A stretch of 64,000 nucleotides of DNA from Xanthostigma xanthostigma (GCA_963575645.1 OY754467.1:868001-932000); one strand, 5' to 3'; counted from the stretch's first letter, positions 12,200-24,885 are shown. Program-made: numbers and translations. Notes: a model not told the origin generated them from the sequence alone.

Positions 12200-13920
12200 T
12201 AAGTTTTTCACCGATATAGTTAAGGGTTTGAAAAGTTGCGTGACTAAACGGATGGAAGTCTAAAAATTCGATGACAACAATTTAAGGATAGTTCGAATTA
12301 AAGATAGCGTCTATTTATGACAGCTAAGCGACGCAAATAACAATTTACATACATACAAAACAAAACACGCACGTTCGTAATGCAGGTACTATAAATATTT
12401 TAATAAAGATCTACTACATCTTGATCGGGGAACGTTTGTCAGGTGTTCGCAATTAATCAAAAATACTCACAAAAAATATTTTCTTTCATACAATTTCTGA
12501 AATACGCTGCATTTCACTCTCAGATATTTGAATTTATTACACAATACACCCTCGATAACATTATTACAAACAACACTCCAACAAATGACAATCGAAACAG
12601 TTGAACAATGTTGCAGAAATAATGTGAAAGGTCATTGTTGATGTAATCACGAAGATCGAATTTATTAGGTGTGTTTTGTTTTTTTTATCTGAAGAGTGAT
12701 TGGCAGGCGAAAAGTGGGGGTAACTATAGCCAGAAGGGAAGATCTTTAAATATGTTGATGCCCGGATAAGACGGCTAGTTGTTGGTGATTATTGTTGTGA
12801 TATAAGCTAATTATTAGTTCCGATACGATTGTATTGTTCGTGAATTTAAGGTGACCTTCACGTGACATTGACTTTTGTTTTCTTTTTTCTTGCATGTTGG
12901 ACCATTTATTTTTTGTTTTATATTTTCGAAAAAAAAAATGGTGTTTGCATGGTTTAAACCTACACGAATGGTGCGTTTTTATTTTTGGGGGACAACAATT
13001 GGATCGTTTAGAGTCGATTGAACCGATTTTATTTAAATTTTAAATTGAATTTCAAGTTCAGCGACTGAAATTCAATTTGACTTTAATATTTAAATAAAAA
13101 TGATGCAATATACTAACTTTTAACTATTGCACATCATTTCTGACAATTTTTTGAAATACAATTTCCATTTAGAAAAAATGAAAACAAAGACAACAGAACA
13201 TTCAGTTAAAAATTGGGGATTTGAAATGTCGCCGATATTAAATTTTCGATTTGACGAGTCAACAAAAATTCAAAATTTAATAATTCTCCCGTTCAAAATA
13301 TTATACAAACATAATTGGTATACACAAAGCAGTTCTTTAAGGTGCTGCAAATTTGTGTACCAACAGTGTAAAATGGCTGGGTAAGTTTTTACGTCTTTTT
13401 ATCTTGAAATAATTAGGCATTATGCATTTATGAAATTATTTTAAACGTATTTTTTTCGAATTTCCAAAAAGCAGCATTTTTTGAGAAGTGTTATGTCGCA
13501 CAATAAACCGTAGTATTGCCGCGAAATTAATTTCTGGAACTAGACAAACATTATTTTTTTATTGCCATTTCTGTAGATCACTTAATTTTCACACAAAACG
13601 TAATGTCCGATTGTTGCATCGTGATAACGTCATAAAAATGGTCAGTTTTTTGGTGTAAAAACGTTCAAAGATCGCGCACACTTGTCAAGCCTAAATCTGC
13701 ACGACCAGCAGGCAGCAGGTTGTTGTACACGACCAGCAGGCAGCAGGTTGTTGTACACGACCAGCATAAATAAATAAAATTTCGTTGCATGTTTTTTTCT
13801 TTTGAATTTGGGATGATACCAACTTATGTTAGCACACCTAGAAGGCATTTTGTTTTAAATTTTATTTTGAATATATACTAACCGTGAAAAACAATCTAAG
13901 CCGTTTTTCTAATATCTCAG
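12200..13920. other. intergenic DNA upstream of flightin
   Basis: No other gene is recognised. The right end holds the flightin promoter region and a 28-bp minisatellite (13701-13765). A pyrimidine-rich acceptor (TTTCTAATATCTCAG) ending at 13920 suggests that an untranslated first exon of flightin lies within this stretch, but its donor could not be fixed. Confidence 0.45.
13701..13765 (+). repeat. 28-bp minisatellite, 2.3 copies, upstream of flightin
   Basis: The unit ACGACCAGCAGGCAGCAGGT (followed by TGTTGTAC) starts at 13701 and 13729, and a partial third copy starts at 13757. It lies about 180-245 bp before the flightin start codon, between it and any upstream promoter or in an untranslated intron. 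Confidence 0.85.
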
Positions 13921-13944
13921 AAACAAAAGAAGTTATATTTATTA

Positions 13945-15293
13945 ATGGCGGACGACAACGACGACTGGCTCAGTGGAGATCAAGATTTTACTGCCGAAGA
14001 GGAAGCCCCACCAGAAGCTGCCGCCGAAGAAGCGGCGGCAGGTGAAGCACCCGCAGACGGTGCTGCTGCTGAAGAAGAAGCCTTGCCCGAAGAACCTCAA
14101 GCCGAAGTGCTTAAAAAGCCGAAATATTTCAAACACTGGTTACGGTATATGCATTTATCTGTCACAGTCAATTATAGCGAACACTCCAAAGTCAAGAAAA
14201 GGACTTAAATTGTCCATATTTTAGCTTAACTGTACAATTTTGAATTTAATAAAATAATTTAATTCATATCAGTTCAAATCTTTGATTAACGTCTGATTAG
14301 AACTCTTCAATAAATAAAATAATCGACCAATTTTTCAAATTGTATTGAAATATATTTATACTAGCGTGACCTGTGCGAATTATTCGCACTAAATAAGTAT
14401 AATAATTATCACTTTACAAAATTATTTTTTAAATATGATTGCAGGTATTCAATTCGTTTCTAATTTTGCACACTGCTTATAACGTTCTTATTTTTGTTGT
14501 AAAAGAAATATTTTACTAAAATTGACATATAGAGGCGCAAGTAGCAAAAGCGTTGTTCAGCGTTGCCCGTCAGATGGCAGTATGCAGTATTTACAATATG
14601 ATGGTCAGATGACAGATCGAAGTGTTAACGTTACGCCGTCAGATGGCAGACGTTGTTCAGAGTTTAATTAGTTTACAAAAACAAAAGCAATAATAAATTT
14701 TTTAGTTGTCGATGTCAGTAGAGCAAGCAATTATCTATAAAATGATATATAATTTACGTGGAGAAATTGTGTGGTTTTTTCTAAAAAGGGAGACAAACAT
14801 CTTAAACCTTAGCGTATTAATATATATGATATTTTTGTTAATATTTGTCTGAAAATTGGTCGACAATTTTATTTATTCAAGGATCATATCACTTCATTTG
14901 TTTGTCGGTTTTACGGTCAGTGCCATCTATCGGATGAAATATCGTACCTGCTGATTTCCGATTTTAAAAGCCCGTAACAATATTGTTCTTTTTCGCAGGC
15001 CCAAGTTCTTAAATTACACTTACCTATTCGATTATCGGCGCAATTATTACGACGATGAAATCGACTTCATAGAGAAAAAACAAAAAGGGATCCAACGTGA
15101 CATACCCCACGCTCAAACATGGGCCGAAAGGGCACTGAGAACTTACACGAGTAAATTGGGCTACCGAAGTGCAAGCGATCTGGCAAGAGACAGAGACATA
15201 ACGTTACTATCGAACATCAAAACGAGCGGCCATTTTTATACCTATCACAGCAAAGCTTACATTAATCGAAAATATTCCACTTATTTATATTAG
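13945..15293 (+). CDS. fln: Flightin, flight-muscle thick-filament protein
   Basis: Coding exons 13945-14144 and 14999-15293 (donor CG|GTATAT, acceptor TTTCGCAG|G) give 164 residues. Flightin binds the myosin rod and sets thick-filament length and stiffness in insect flight muscle. The first 55 residues are acidic and Ala/Glu-rich (MADDNDDWLSGDQDF), as in other flightins. The conserved WYR region begins about residue 60 (KYFKHWLRPKFLNYTYLF). It continues through YRRNYYDDEIDFIEKKQKGI and AQTWAERALRT to the HSKAYINRKYSTYLY end. The codon for Arg67 is split by the intron, exactly where the conserved HW-R-PKF block joins. The fly protein is 182 residues, the difference lying in the variable N-terminus. 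A 5'-UTR acceptor appears to end at 13920. The 854-bp intron contains a Helitron copy. Confidence 0.95.
14276..14345 (+). repeat. dispersed repeat beside the Helitron
   Basis: TCTTTGATTAACGTCTGATT and AGAACTCTTCAATAAATAAA recur almost exactly at 54718-54785, where no Helitron follows. It is therefore a separate repeat, lying between the flightin donor site and the intronic Helitron. Confidence 0.55.
14361..14829 (-). mobile_element. Non-autonomous Helitron, copy 2, in the flightin intron
   Basis: It shares both ends with the other copies: minus-strand start TCATATATATTAATACGC after an A, and hairpin GTGCGAATAATTCGCAC then CTAG before a T. Internal deletions shorten it to 469 bp. It sits between the two coding exons of flightin and runs antisense to the gene. 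Confidence 0.85.
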
Positions 15294-16120
15294 AGATCGT
15301 ACTTTCACAAATTAATTTCTTTTTTTTCGATAACATTAATTTTCACGACGTTTAGAGTTTAAGATCACCAACTGGTACGATTATCTGGGCCAAGTATCAA
15401 TTAGGTAATATTTTTAGTTTATTTTTATCGATAACAATAAAACTGAAAATTCAATAATTGATACCGTCGTTTACAGGTTAGAAACAAATTAACAAAGATT
15501 AAATAATAAATAATTTTATCTGATCATGCATCAACGTTTTTTAACAACTACTGCCAAATTAAATATTATATTTCAATGTTGTGAAACCTGGTAAAATCAT
15601 TAAATGTAAAAAAACATCAAATTGCAAATGTTTATACATTGAATTTAAAATCGATTTAAAATAAAATTTGAACAGCCGAGCTAAAAGTTTTTTTATTTAC
15701 AATTAGACCGTGCAGAAGTAAAGTGAACTAACTTAGAAAATGGCCGATGGCAAATCAATTTAAACGATTCATTTTTCGTATCTATTTTTTTCAAATTTGC
15801 ATATCCCAGTTTATTTCTTCAATTCTCTGATATCTTTATAAAAACATGGTGCGACAAACTCGTTTTTTGAAAAAAAAAAAAAATAAAGATTAGTTCACTT
15901 TACTTACGGCCCATTTGATACCTAATTCCATAATTGTCGATCAGAATCCCTTTTATCTACTGCGTTTAAAGAAGTTTCACTATAAGAGATTTTGCAGGGG
16001 GCAATAATAAAACAGAACAGGCCCTGAATGTATGTATCATCTAAAAGCGAACGTTTAGAGGTTGTTCGAGAGTAACATTCTATGAATTGAACCCGGATTC
16101 ATGAGGAGTACTAGTTTTAT
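15294..16120. other. flightin 3' region with an inverted-repeat element
   Basis: It contains the flightin 3' untranslated region. A short element has arms AGTAAAGTGAACTAA at 15717-15731 and the complement at 15890-15904, about 200 bp overall and MITE-like. A 49-bp open block at 15356-15404, flanked by AG and GTAATA, is discussed under findings. Confidence 0.4.
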
Positions 16121-16515
16121 AATAATGCGTTTAACGTCCGTTTCTCAACTTTGTGTCATAACAGACGCCATTCGCACCATTACTATTTTCCCAGTTATTT
16201 TCTACGATGTTTAAGCTTCAACTTAATAGCAATGGGCGAATGAAGGAATTTTAAGACATAAGGTAGACTTTTGAGCATAGGAGTTTGACAGGTAATCGGC
16301 CATGGCCTTGAATAAGGAACCATCTCGGTATTTATCTGGAATTATTGAGGGAACCCATGGAAAGCCTCAACAAGATGGCTGGTACAGTAATTACCATTTC
16401 TGGGCGAGAGGCAGTAGGAAAAATCCCAGCCAACATCTGCCCACGCCGGGATTCGAACCCAGTACTTCCCGAATGCGAGTCTAGTGCTCTCACCACTACG
16501 CTACAACGCTCGGTG
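16121..16515 (-). mobile_element. tRNA-derived SINE, copy 1
   Basis: On the minus strand a tRNA-like head opens with GTAGCGTAGTGGTGAGAGCA (A box), then the B box GGGTTCGAATCCCGGC. A unique body follows (ACAAGATGGCTGG... read inverted), and the 3' end is ACGTTAAACGCATTATTAT. Head, body and tail match 55628-56030 and 61475-61866. It is RNA polymerase III-type and codes for nothing. Confidence 0.9.
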
Positions 16516-19500
16516 AAAAATTAAAATAAACGAAGATGTTAGCACTGGATTACAGAACGCGTTGTTAGAAAATTTGATTGACAAAGTCCTTGGATTGTAA
16601 TCACACTATTCTCCATAAGAAAAACAATTGTAACATTTTATCGACGCGTTTTTGTCAATTGAAATGACATTTTTTTAAACATGTAGTTTTATTTTTTGTA
16701 CAATTTCACCTTCGAAACAACATTTTTCTAGGAATTATTGTCAAAATTTACCGTATGTGTACAGTCTATCGTTCTATATAATAAAAAGTTAAACGAAGAC
16801 ACTACCCTGTTCCCGTAATATATCTGATTTTCTGACAACGCGTTCCGAAACCCAGCATTAGTACTTACGGGCATTGTTCAAATAAAAAATCACACCGTTA
16901 ACATCCCAATTATTTTTATTATAGTTTTTATTCATTTAATTAATTTTTAAATTGACTGAATATAATTGTTTAAAAAGTTGATAAATATTATTTCTCGTTT
17001 CGACCACACAGATGTGGTTTTCGGTTCATCGCCCAAAATTTTCGTCAATTGAATCGAAATATTATGTATTACTTAACAAATCAACAGTAAAAAAACATTG
17101 ATGAAATACTGTGCTCGCAAATTTAATGCTTGTGCATCTTTAACAGAAATAAGTGCGAACGGAAAAACTTATTACGGTTTTAAACCTTCAGTGGAACGTA
17201 TAGATCAGAAAATCACTTCTCGCTACATCTGATCCATGCATTTACTGAAGGGCGAATATTAATTTTAGTTTAATTTGCCCTGAAACATAGTAGAAAGAAT
17301 AAATATATGTAATACATAAGTTTTCTATATGAAATGCTACGATTTGAATTTTCAGATCGGTCGTATTAAAAGTATTTTGTTTATGCATCAGAAGGCCTGT
17401 AGAATTTATAACCAATAGTCTTAAAATTAAATATTCTAATTTTGTTTGTTGACACATCTATGAATCGCGATTGTTTTGTTTCCTCAAATCTATATTATCG
17501 TTTATGATTATAAACGTCAAAAAATACTATTGCATTAAAATGCAAAACCTTTTTATAACCTAGAATTAAACTACGAGTCAATTTTTACTTACAGGCAAAA
17601 TCTTGTTTAATCCACAGCATTTAAAAGCTCCTACCACAAGTCTTGACACAACAGAAAACCATGTCTATAAAATGTTATTTTAACCACGAATAAGATCATT
17701 GTTACGTCAAACACACTGACACATTTCTAACAATGAATTAAATATCAAAGTATTTATGAAAAGAAATAATAAATCGCGTGAAATAAACAAATGAAAATTA
17801 ATGACACCCGCTCACGTTCATGTTTGAAAGACAACTGACAACCACGATGGGATACCAACATAACATAAAAAACAATTGCGTAGTGTTATGTTATGTCATC
17901 CAATTCGCTATTTTAATCATTTTTTTAAGATCTTAAATGCATTTCTAAATTCTACAGGTCTCTTGGCACAAAATATGGTCTATTTAAAATACATTTAAAC
18001 GATACTTCATAACGTAACCTAAAAAAATATGTTTGACAGTTCCAATAAAACAAAAATAATTTTGCGCCACCTCATGAAATATATTTCAATTTATTCTTAC
18101 GTTTCAATGCAACAATACACCGTCATAACTATTTTAACATTTTGAACGATGCTGTTTTTTTTTTTAATAACAAATGCCAAAAGTCCGTAGCATTTAAATG
18201 TATTTTTGATGTATTAATTTTGGAAGAACTTTTGGAAATAGACTGAAAGTATTTGATTAGATAATTTTATGCTGATATTTTCTCTGAACACCTTTGATAT
18301 TTTTTTAAATGCAGTCCGTTACTTTAACAATGATACAAAGTAAATCTTGCAGGATATCTTTAAATCTTAACATATTTGTCAACAATCTACGATATGTAAT
18401 TTGAAAATATATTGTGTTTCATTGTAATTATATTCTTAAGTGCAAATGAACACATGAATGCAAGGAATTCTGTAGAATTTCAAATACAAAACTGATGTAT
18501 TTAGGCCAAACAGTATGCATTTCTTTAATTATTTCCTTTCGCTTACTGTAGTTACGTAACTGTTAAATTTTTATTATGCGTAAATCAACCTATGAAGCCT
18601 TCTCTGATTTTTTTTTTCGATTTTGTCATTTAATTGCAAATATAGTATGTATAGTGCCACATAGTGGTGGCAAAATGTAAGTAACAATAATAATTTAATA
18701 GGAGAAAAAAGTTAACATTTTTATTTCACAGTTATTTTTTATAAATTTTTAAATTATTCTACACTTATTTTTTTATATCATTTTACATACAACTTTGAAT
18801 AAATATTTTATAAAAAAGGGACACATAAAGGCTTGAATTCAATAAAAATATGTCTTAAACTATCAGATTATACAAAATTAATAATTTTCTATTTAAAGCC
18901 CAATAGCAAAACAATCGATTACTAGAATGGAAATTAAAAAAAAATTTACCTACTAAAAATGAATCGAAAAGCAAAGAAGTACATCGGTGTTAAATCGAAA
19001 TTAAAATTGTGGACATGATTCCACAGCAGCAGATATAATTCGTGTTGCCAACTGCGAAATAATGAAACGTATTTTAATCAACTTTGAATACTTGATCCAG
19101 CGTATAGATATAGCAAAACAGTGCGCGTATCTATCGTTTGATTGAAAAACAACAGAGCGAGAGGTGTTGTTATCGGAACAAGTTCGCATGAATCTGTCTG
19201 CCGGATTATTAATAAAAATAATTACGAGTTTTCACTGCCTTGTGTTTCATTGATAAAAAAATTTAACCTCAAAATCTAACAGCTGAAAGAATCCATTTTA
19301 AATATTTTTCAATATTTCGCGTTGCACAAACAGTTCTAAAACTGATTTAGGTCTATTGGCATGGAAACATGCCCGTTGAATTATTAAATCTTTCACAAAA
19401 CATTGATTATACACATATAAAAGGGAAATTAAAAACATGAAAATGTTTGGAGCCAAAACTATCCAAGGAACAACACGAATGAGAAAGGTTAAGTTGATAG

Positions 19501-21582
19501 GACATTTAAAGTAAACACTAGAGATCTAATATAAACATATTGTCTGTCGCTTGTCAAATTGTAGTCAAATAAATATTATCGCCTGCTCCAAATAATTCGG
19601 TTCAAATAATGGCACATACGTATTTCATGGTCAGACTGCAAATCACAACAATCTACTTACAAAACCTCTAAAATAAGTGGAAAAAATGTATTAAAAATAA
19701 AATTATTAAACAAACCTTTTCTTTGATGCCGAGAGTACTGAGCATAAGTTGCTAACATGGCTATTCCTTTTCTTTGACTCAGAGCTGATCAATCATCCAT
19801 CGTTACGAACTTTCTGTCTCTATCTCTCTATAATGCAGAGCGGACCAAACACAGGTTACTGTCTAGTGTCCAATCTCCGACGCGCCAAAAATAACGTTAA
19901 AACCATGGAACAGAGTGAATAAGGTCGATATCGACAAGTGCGACATTTAAATAATTACAAATTTGACAACCGACAAGAGACAAATTCACAATTTTTTAGA
20001 ACATGAATCATGAGACTTCGAATACTCTGATTTAATCACTTTTACGCATAAGTAACTAAAGGAAGATCCCAGAGATTACATATAATTAGTATTAATAAGT
20101 CAATATAGTAATTATTTTTTAAGTCACATTGCATTTCAAAATCATTTTTAATTAATCTTTTTTTTTTTTTTGTTTGTTATTCAAACTTTACAAGCTCAAC
20201 AACTTTTACTTCTAACTAAAATCTAGATATTATTTATTTACGTGTGACTATCACAAAAAACAACTGCTTTTTTTATAATTAAAATTCATTTTCAACATAT
20301 TATAACATACTTTATATGTTTGTACGCGTGTCGAGTGCGCACGCGCAATTCATTGTACGTCTCCGTGTTTTGTGTGTGTAATTTATACGTAAATATATCG
20401 TTACGTACTTTCGTGTTATGTGTGCAGAACTGTGTAAATGCCAAATTTACAGCCTCAAACTGTCATTACTGTATCATTCTTTTTTTTTGTGACAGAAGGC
20501 TTGCTTTTGTTTTTTAACTGTCACTCAAATTCTCTTACGGCAAATCAAAATGATCTTCAATTGTCATTTGACTTTTGTTTGTGACTCCGTTAAACAAATT
20601 TTATTTCATTAACAAATGATACTCTAGTCACAGAATAGACTGGGTAACAAAAACAAAACGAAATAGCTTTTTTAATCAATGTTATACTTGAGAAAAAACA
20701 ATATAATTTTTCATTTGTTCTGTAATTTTGGCATAGCACAGTTCGACGCTTTAGTTCTTTACATATTATGTTTAATAATAAGATAATAAATACTCCTATT
20801 TTCATTTCAATAATTATCTAACATTTAAAAGACAGTCTTTAAATTAATATATCAATTATAATAAATTAATAAGTATCGTCTTTATTGTTGACCATTCATA
20901 TAGCAAGTAATGGTGGACAAAAAAATGCTTAGATCATAAAACTAGCCGACTGTACGCATAACTCGAACTAAACTAGATTTTTCATACCCGTTCTCTGCTA
21001 CAAGCCTACATTAATAAAATAACGTGAACTACACTTCTTTTGTTTAAGCTGTACGTCTTTTGTTCTCAGCGTTGTTTATGTCAGGACGGTTTTCATTTGA
21101 CATGTAGTTAACTTTTTCTTTAACAAACCTGAAGTTGATGGCAGTACATTATTCCAGTGAGTCTGGCGCATGCGCGTTGAAGAATAATAATCGTACTAAC
21201 TATGGCGGTTCATAGTATTAACAAGGTGCAAAAAAAAGGATTGTTATTTTCGGTGCTTTCGATTGTTTTGAGTCACTAAATGAATGTTCAACAACGTTTT
21301 GTTTTATATAGTACATGAGCCATATTGAAATTATAAAATAGACTAACATCAAAACTATATTACGATAAATTAAAAAAAAAAAAATAATATATATATAATG
21401 CACCGAAAACAATTGAAACGCTATATCGAAATCTCAAGATTCTACATGTATATGCATAAAAGAAGGATAATAACACTTATATGAAAGATGTCTGCTTTGT
21501 TTATCTTTTTCACACACAAAGTATAAAGTCTACCGAGCACCACTGTACAAGTGCTGCCACTCCACCGCCTCTGTAAGTACTA
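16516..21582. other. long intergenic stretch, no gene recognised
   Basis: About 5 kb of A+T-rich sequence between the SINE and neurocalcin. No translated segment resembles a known protein, no terminal-repeat element with clear ends was found, and none of the window's other repeat families has a copy here. The last few hundred bases include the neurocalcin 3' untranslated region. Confidence 0.4.
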
Positions 21583-22672
21583 TTACTGCGCTTGCGGATC
21601 GCACTGAAGCAACCTCACAATGGAAGGATCACTCTTCGCCCCTTCTATAAATTCCTCTAAACTCAACTTACCGTCACGATTTCTATCCATTTGTCGAAAT
21701 ATTTTGTCCGTTCGTTTTTCCGGTGTGCTCTCGTCTTCAGGCATTTTCATTACCGATCCCACCATTTTGTATATTGCCTGCAAGAAACAATTTCCTGCTA
21801 CAATCGACTGTTTCTAAGTTGATGCATGCATTTCTTAATCAATTTTCAAACAATTTACAACTAAATTAAAATATTACAGCAATTGTTTTTGATATCGACA
21901 AATTAAATGAATATGTCATATTTTTCCAGCCTTCTATAACAATAACGGAGTAATGTTTAGTTATGTAACGTTTCTATCATCGTATAAAACCTATTCACTA
22001 GTTTTCGTACTGCCTGAATACCAAAGTAGAAGACGATTATATTTTGTTAATGAAATCGACAACGAAGCATGAAGAAACGCGAAAGATTTCTTTATAATAA
22101 AGTTTATCGACACTTACTGTGACTATTTCAAGCATTTCTTGTCTCGATATGTATCCGTTGCCATCAAGATCGTACATGGAGAATGCCCATTTGAGTTTCT
22201 GCTCGAGTTTCCCTCGCGAAGTGACGGACAGGGCGCACAAAAATTCTCGGAAATCGATTGTTCCGTCTCCGTTCGCATCGAACGTTCGGAACACGTGCTC
22301 TGCAAATTTACTCGCGTCGCCGTACGGAAAGAAATTGCCATAAATTTTTTTGAACTCCTCGACGGATAAATGTCCGCTCGGACAATCTTTTAAGAAACCT
22401 TTGTACCACTCTTGAATTTCCGCATCTGAAATTAATCGAGAACGATATAAAGATATGACAACTAAAATCGCGACTGATAAACGTTCCGTGGTCATTAGTC
22501 CCAATTTGAGGTTAAGAAAAAAAAAAAAGATTTTGACAGGATCACAAAGAATCCTCCATTCCTCATAGTTCTAAATATGCGAGATTGGTCCCAGGGTATT
22601 ACCTGAAAACTCGGTGTTTTGTTTGAGATCTTCAAGCACTTCCGGCTTGAGTTTGCTATTGTGCTTTCCCAT
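21583..22672 (-). CDS. Nca: Neurocalcin, neuronal calcium sensor (hippocalcin/VILIP family)
   Basis: Three coding exons on the minus strand, 22672-22603, 22425-22118 and 21777-21583, join at GT-AG sites to give 190 residues, the length of fly neurocalcin as I remember it. It is a myristoylated calcium switch of neurons: calcium exposes the lipid and moves the protein to membranes, where it acts on targets such as guanylate cyclases. The N-terminus [18 protein letters not shown] has the Gly2 myristoylation signal. EF1 is inactive (CPSG at 38-41). EF2 ([12 protein letters not shown], 73-84), EF3 ([12 protein letters not shown], 109-120) and EF4 ([12 protein letters not shown], 157-168) keep all calcium ligands. 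The tail is [14 protein letters not shown] paralogue lies upstream in this coordinate frame on the same strand. An unusual hairpin array lies about 1 kb upstream of the start codon. Confidence 0.97.
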
Positions 22673-23582
22673 GGTAAGCTGATAGAGTCGGTTTAAATTT
22701 GGGCAACAAATGGTGCTGAATTGATGCTGATACTCCGATTGTTAAAGTTCCTCACCCGCTCACAGCCGGATCCTGTCGAGAAAACAAAAACAAAACACTG
22801 TCAGTTGCCGTGCTTGCGTTTAAACAAACGAAAAACGGTACTCACCGCTGCATTGATGAACTGTTATGCAAATTTCGTATACTGTTTTAAAGTTAAAAAT
22901 ACATGTCAATAGAACTTTTTTATAGGTTATAAAATATCGATTGTTACAGTTTAGGATTTAAAATTTACCGATTGTTCCAACGCGATGGACTTTAAAACAG
23001 CATAAACTTAACAAACAAAAAAACACAAACGGTGTTTTCAATCAATGATGAAACAATAAACACATATATAAAAAAAAACTATGATGAAATGTATACATTT
23101 CGGCATCGGTCGTAGACTACACAGTATATTTATATTTAAATAACTATCGTGTTAGAATTAATGGAATCGGTTAATTTTGTTGAAATACACCGTTTTTTTC
23201 GAAAATTACGACTTTTCGAAGTTTCAAGTGACGAATTCAATCTGAAAGTCATTATCAATCAAATATCAATCTGCACATTTCACACTTAAAAATTAGTGAT
23301 TGTATTTAAAAAAACAGGCTCAATTATAATTTTCATATTTCATTCACATAGTATATATATGCAATTAATAATATTTATATAATAACATATGTATGAAACT
23401 CTTAATTGTATTATCATATAGCTGTTGTCTAAAATCTTAAATTAAGTAACGAAATAATTAATAATAAAAATTATGCACGGTAATTTATTACAATAAGTTA
23501 AAACATATTTTTTTTATAAGAGGCGTTTAAAATACAAGCCTCTCGAGTGTACATTCCAATTACCATCTAGCAAATAAGTATT
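22673..23582. other. neurocalcin upstream region
   Basis: This is the presumed 5' leader and proximal promoter of the minus-strand neurocalcin gene. A CTATCAG lies just before the CTTACCATGG start context and could be an acceptor for an untranslated exon, but it lacks a good pyrimidine tract. No other feature is recognised. Confidence 0.35.
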
Positions 23583-23817
23583 ACGGACAATCCGTTACAT
23601 AATACACATATTGCGGAAAATCCGTTAAAGACCGTCCACGAGTACAAGTACTACGAACAATCCGTTTTAGATACTACAAGCGTTGCGGACAATCCGTTAT
23701 GTCCCACAAGCATTGCGGACAATTTGTTACGTAGTACGAGCACTACGGACAATCCGTCGGATAATACACGTATTGCGGATGATCCGTTAAACGGTACAAG
23801 CTTTACGGACAATCCGT
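23583..23817. repeat. Array of eight hairpin sites, mostly 30-bp period
   Basis: The core ACGGACAATCCGT (five-base stem, CAA loop) or a close variant starts at 23583, 23613, 23653, 23685, 23715, 23745, 23775 and 23805. Spacings are 30, 40, 32, 30, 30, 30 and 30. Between the cores a looser TACAAGCNTT/TACANGTATT recurs. Several changes to the core affect one side only (CGAACAATCCG, CGGACAATTTG). The array lies 0.9-1.1 kb upstream of the neurocalcin start codon. It could be a minisatellite or a cluster of protein-binding sites. Confidence 0.9.
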
Positions 23818-24885
23818 TAGTACAAACAATTTTGTGCTACTCTATTTGACACTGTATAACGAGGATCAGTAGCAGTGCGATGTGTATAGAATATATTGTT
23901 ACATTATAGATTTGTTTTTCTTTTATTTACAGGATAGCGGAGGATAAGAAGAGTACGATCGGATATCTATATAGCGTTCCTAAGTACGATAAATATTTAC
24001 TTTTTACTGTGATGATAATCAGCATGTTAACATAAAAAAAACTGATATCTCCTATAGGAAATTTTCAGTAAGAACATTTTATTCTTCGATCGTTTAAATA
24101 AAATATTAATATAATTACAAAATAATAATGTAAAGTGCGTTCAAAAATAAATGGTGGTGGCACGTGGCCAAAACAAAAGAAGAGTGCGTGATATTAGGCT
24201 TTACTATTTTTAAATTTTTTGTTTTAGTCATCCACTTATCGTTAAACAAACTATTTATTGTACAATAATCGTATTAAATACATAATAATCAAAATAGGCA
24301 TTCGAAATGTGCATAAAAAGTATAGTGGAAGGTGAAAACAGCATTTAAATACACTAATCCACCTTATTTGCTTGTTATTCTGACATTAATTTTGTGCAAG
24401 ACGAAAACCTAATAAAAATGAAAACACTACGCTACGTGTTTCTCTTTATTATATTTGTACAACTGAAATCGAGATTTGTTGTATATTGCGTATCTTTCAG
24501 TAAAAAAAAAGACGGTTGACAGAAAACAAATGACGATCAGAACATGGTCGATACTAACGGCTACGAAAAAAAAAACGGTCTTGGCGATGTCATCTGGAGC
24601 GTTGATAAAAATTAACGCCCGTTCAAAAATTGAAAAAAAAAAGGTTTGGAAATTATGGCACTATTTTGACTAAACAAAAGAGTAACGTGCTGAAAAACAT
24701 ATCGACACAGTTAAGACTAGTAAAAATATTCTAAATCATAATTATTGGTTCTTATATATATCACTTGAAATTGGTTCGAAAAAATTAATACTAATGCATG
24801 TATTTATATATAAATATTTTTATACACTGATCTGAATCCAGGACATTTTGAGTTGCCGTGTGCTTAAAGTTAAGAAAAATTCAAA
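23818..24885. other. intergenic DNA, no gene recognised
   Basis: A+T-rich sequence. A short open segment after a TTTATTTACAG acceptor-like site (23932) reads IAEDKKSTIGYLYSVPKYDK but matches nothing I recognise and soon becomes A/T-rich. Confidence 0.35.

Noticed and set aside
16435..16515. Minus-strand tRNA gene
   Set aside because: It has A and B boxes but is the head of a dispersed SINE with shared body and tail in three copies.
22119..22369. Plus-strand frames of about 75 codons across the neurocalcin exon
   Set aside because: Antisense shadows of a highly conserved EF-hand exon.
23583..23817. Regularly spaced repeats resembling a CRISPR array
   Set aside because: The 'spacers' are short and partly repeated themselves, the host is a eukaryote, and there are no cas genes. 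It is a hairpin-site array or minisatellite.
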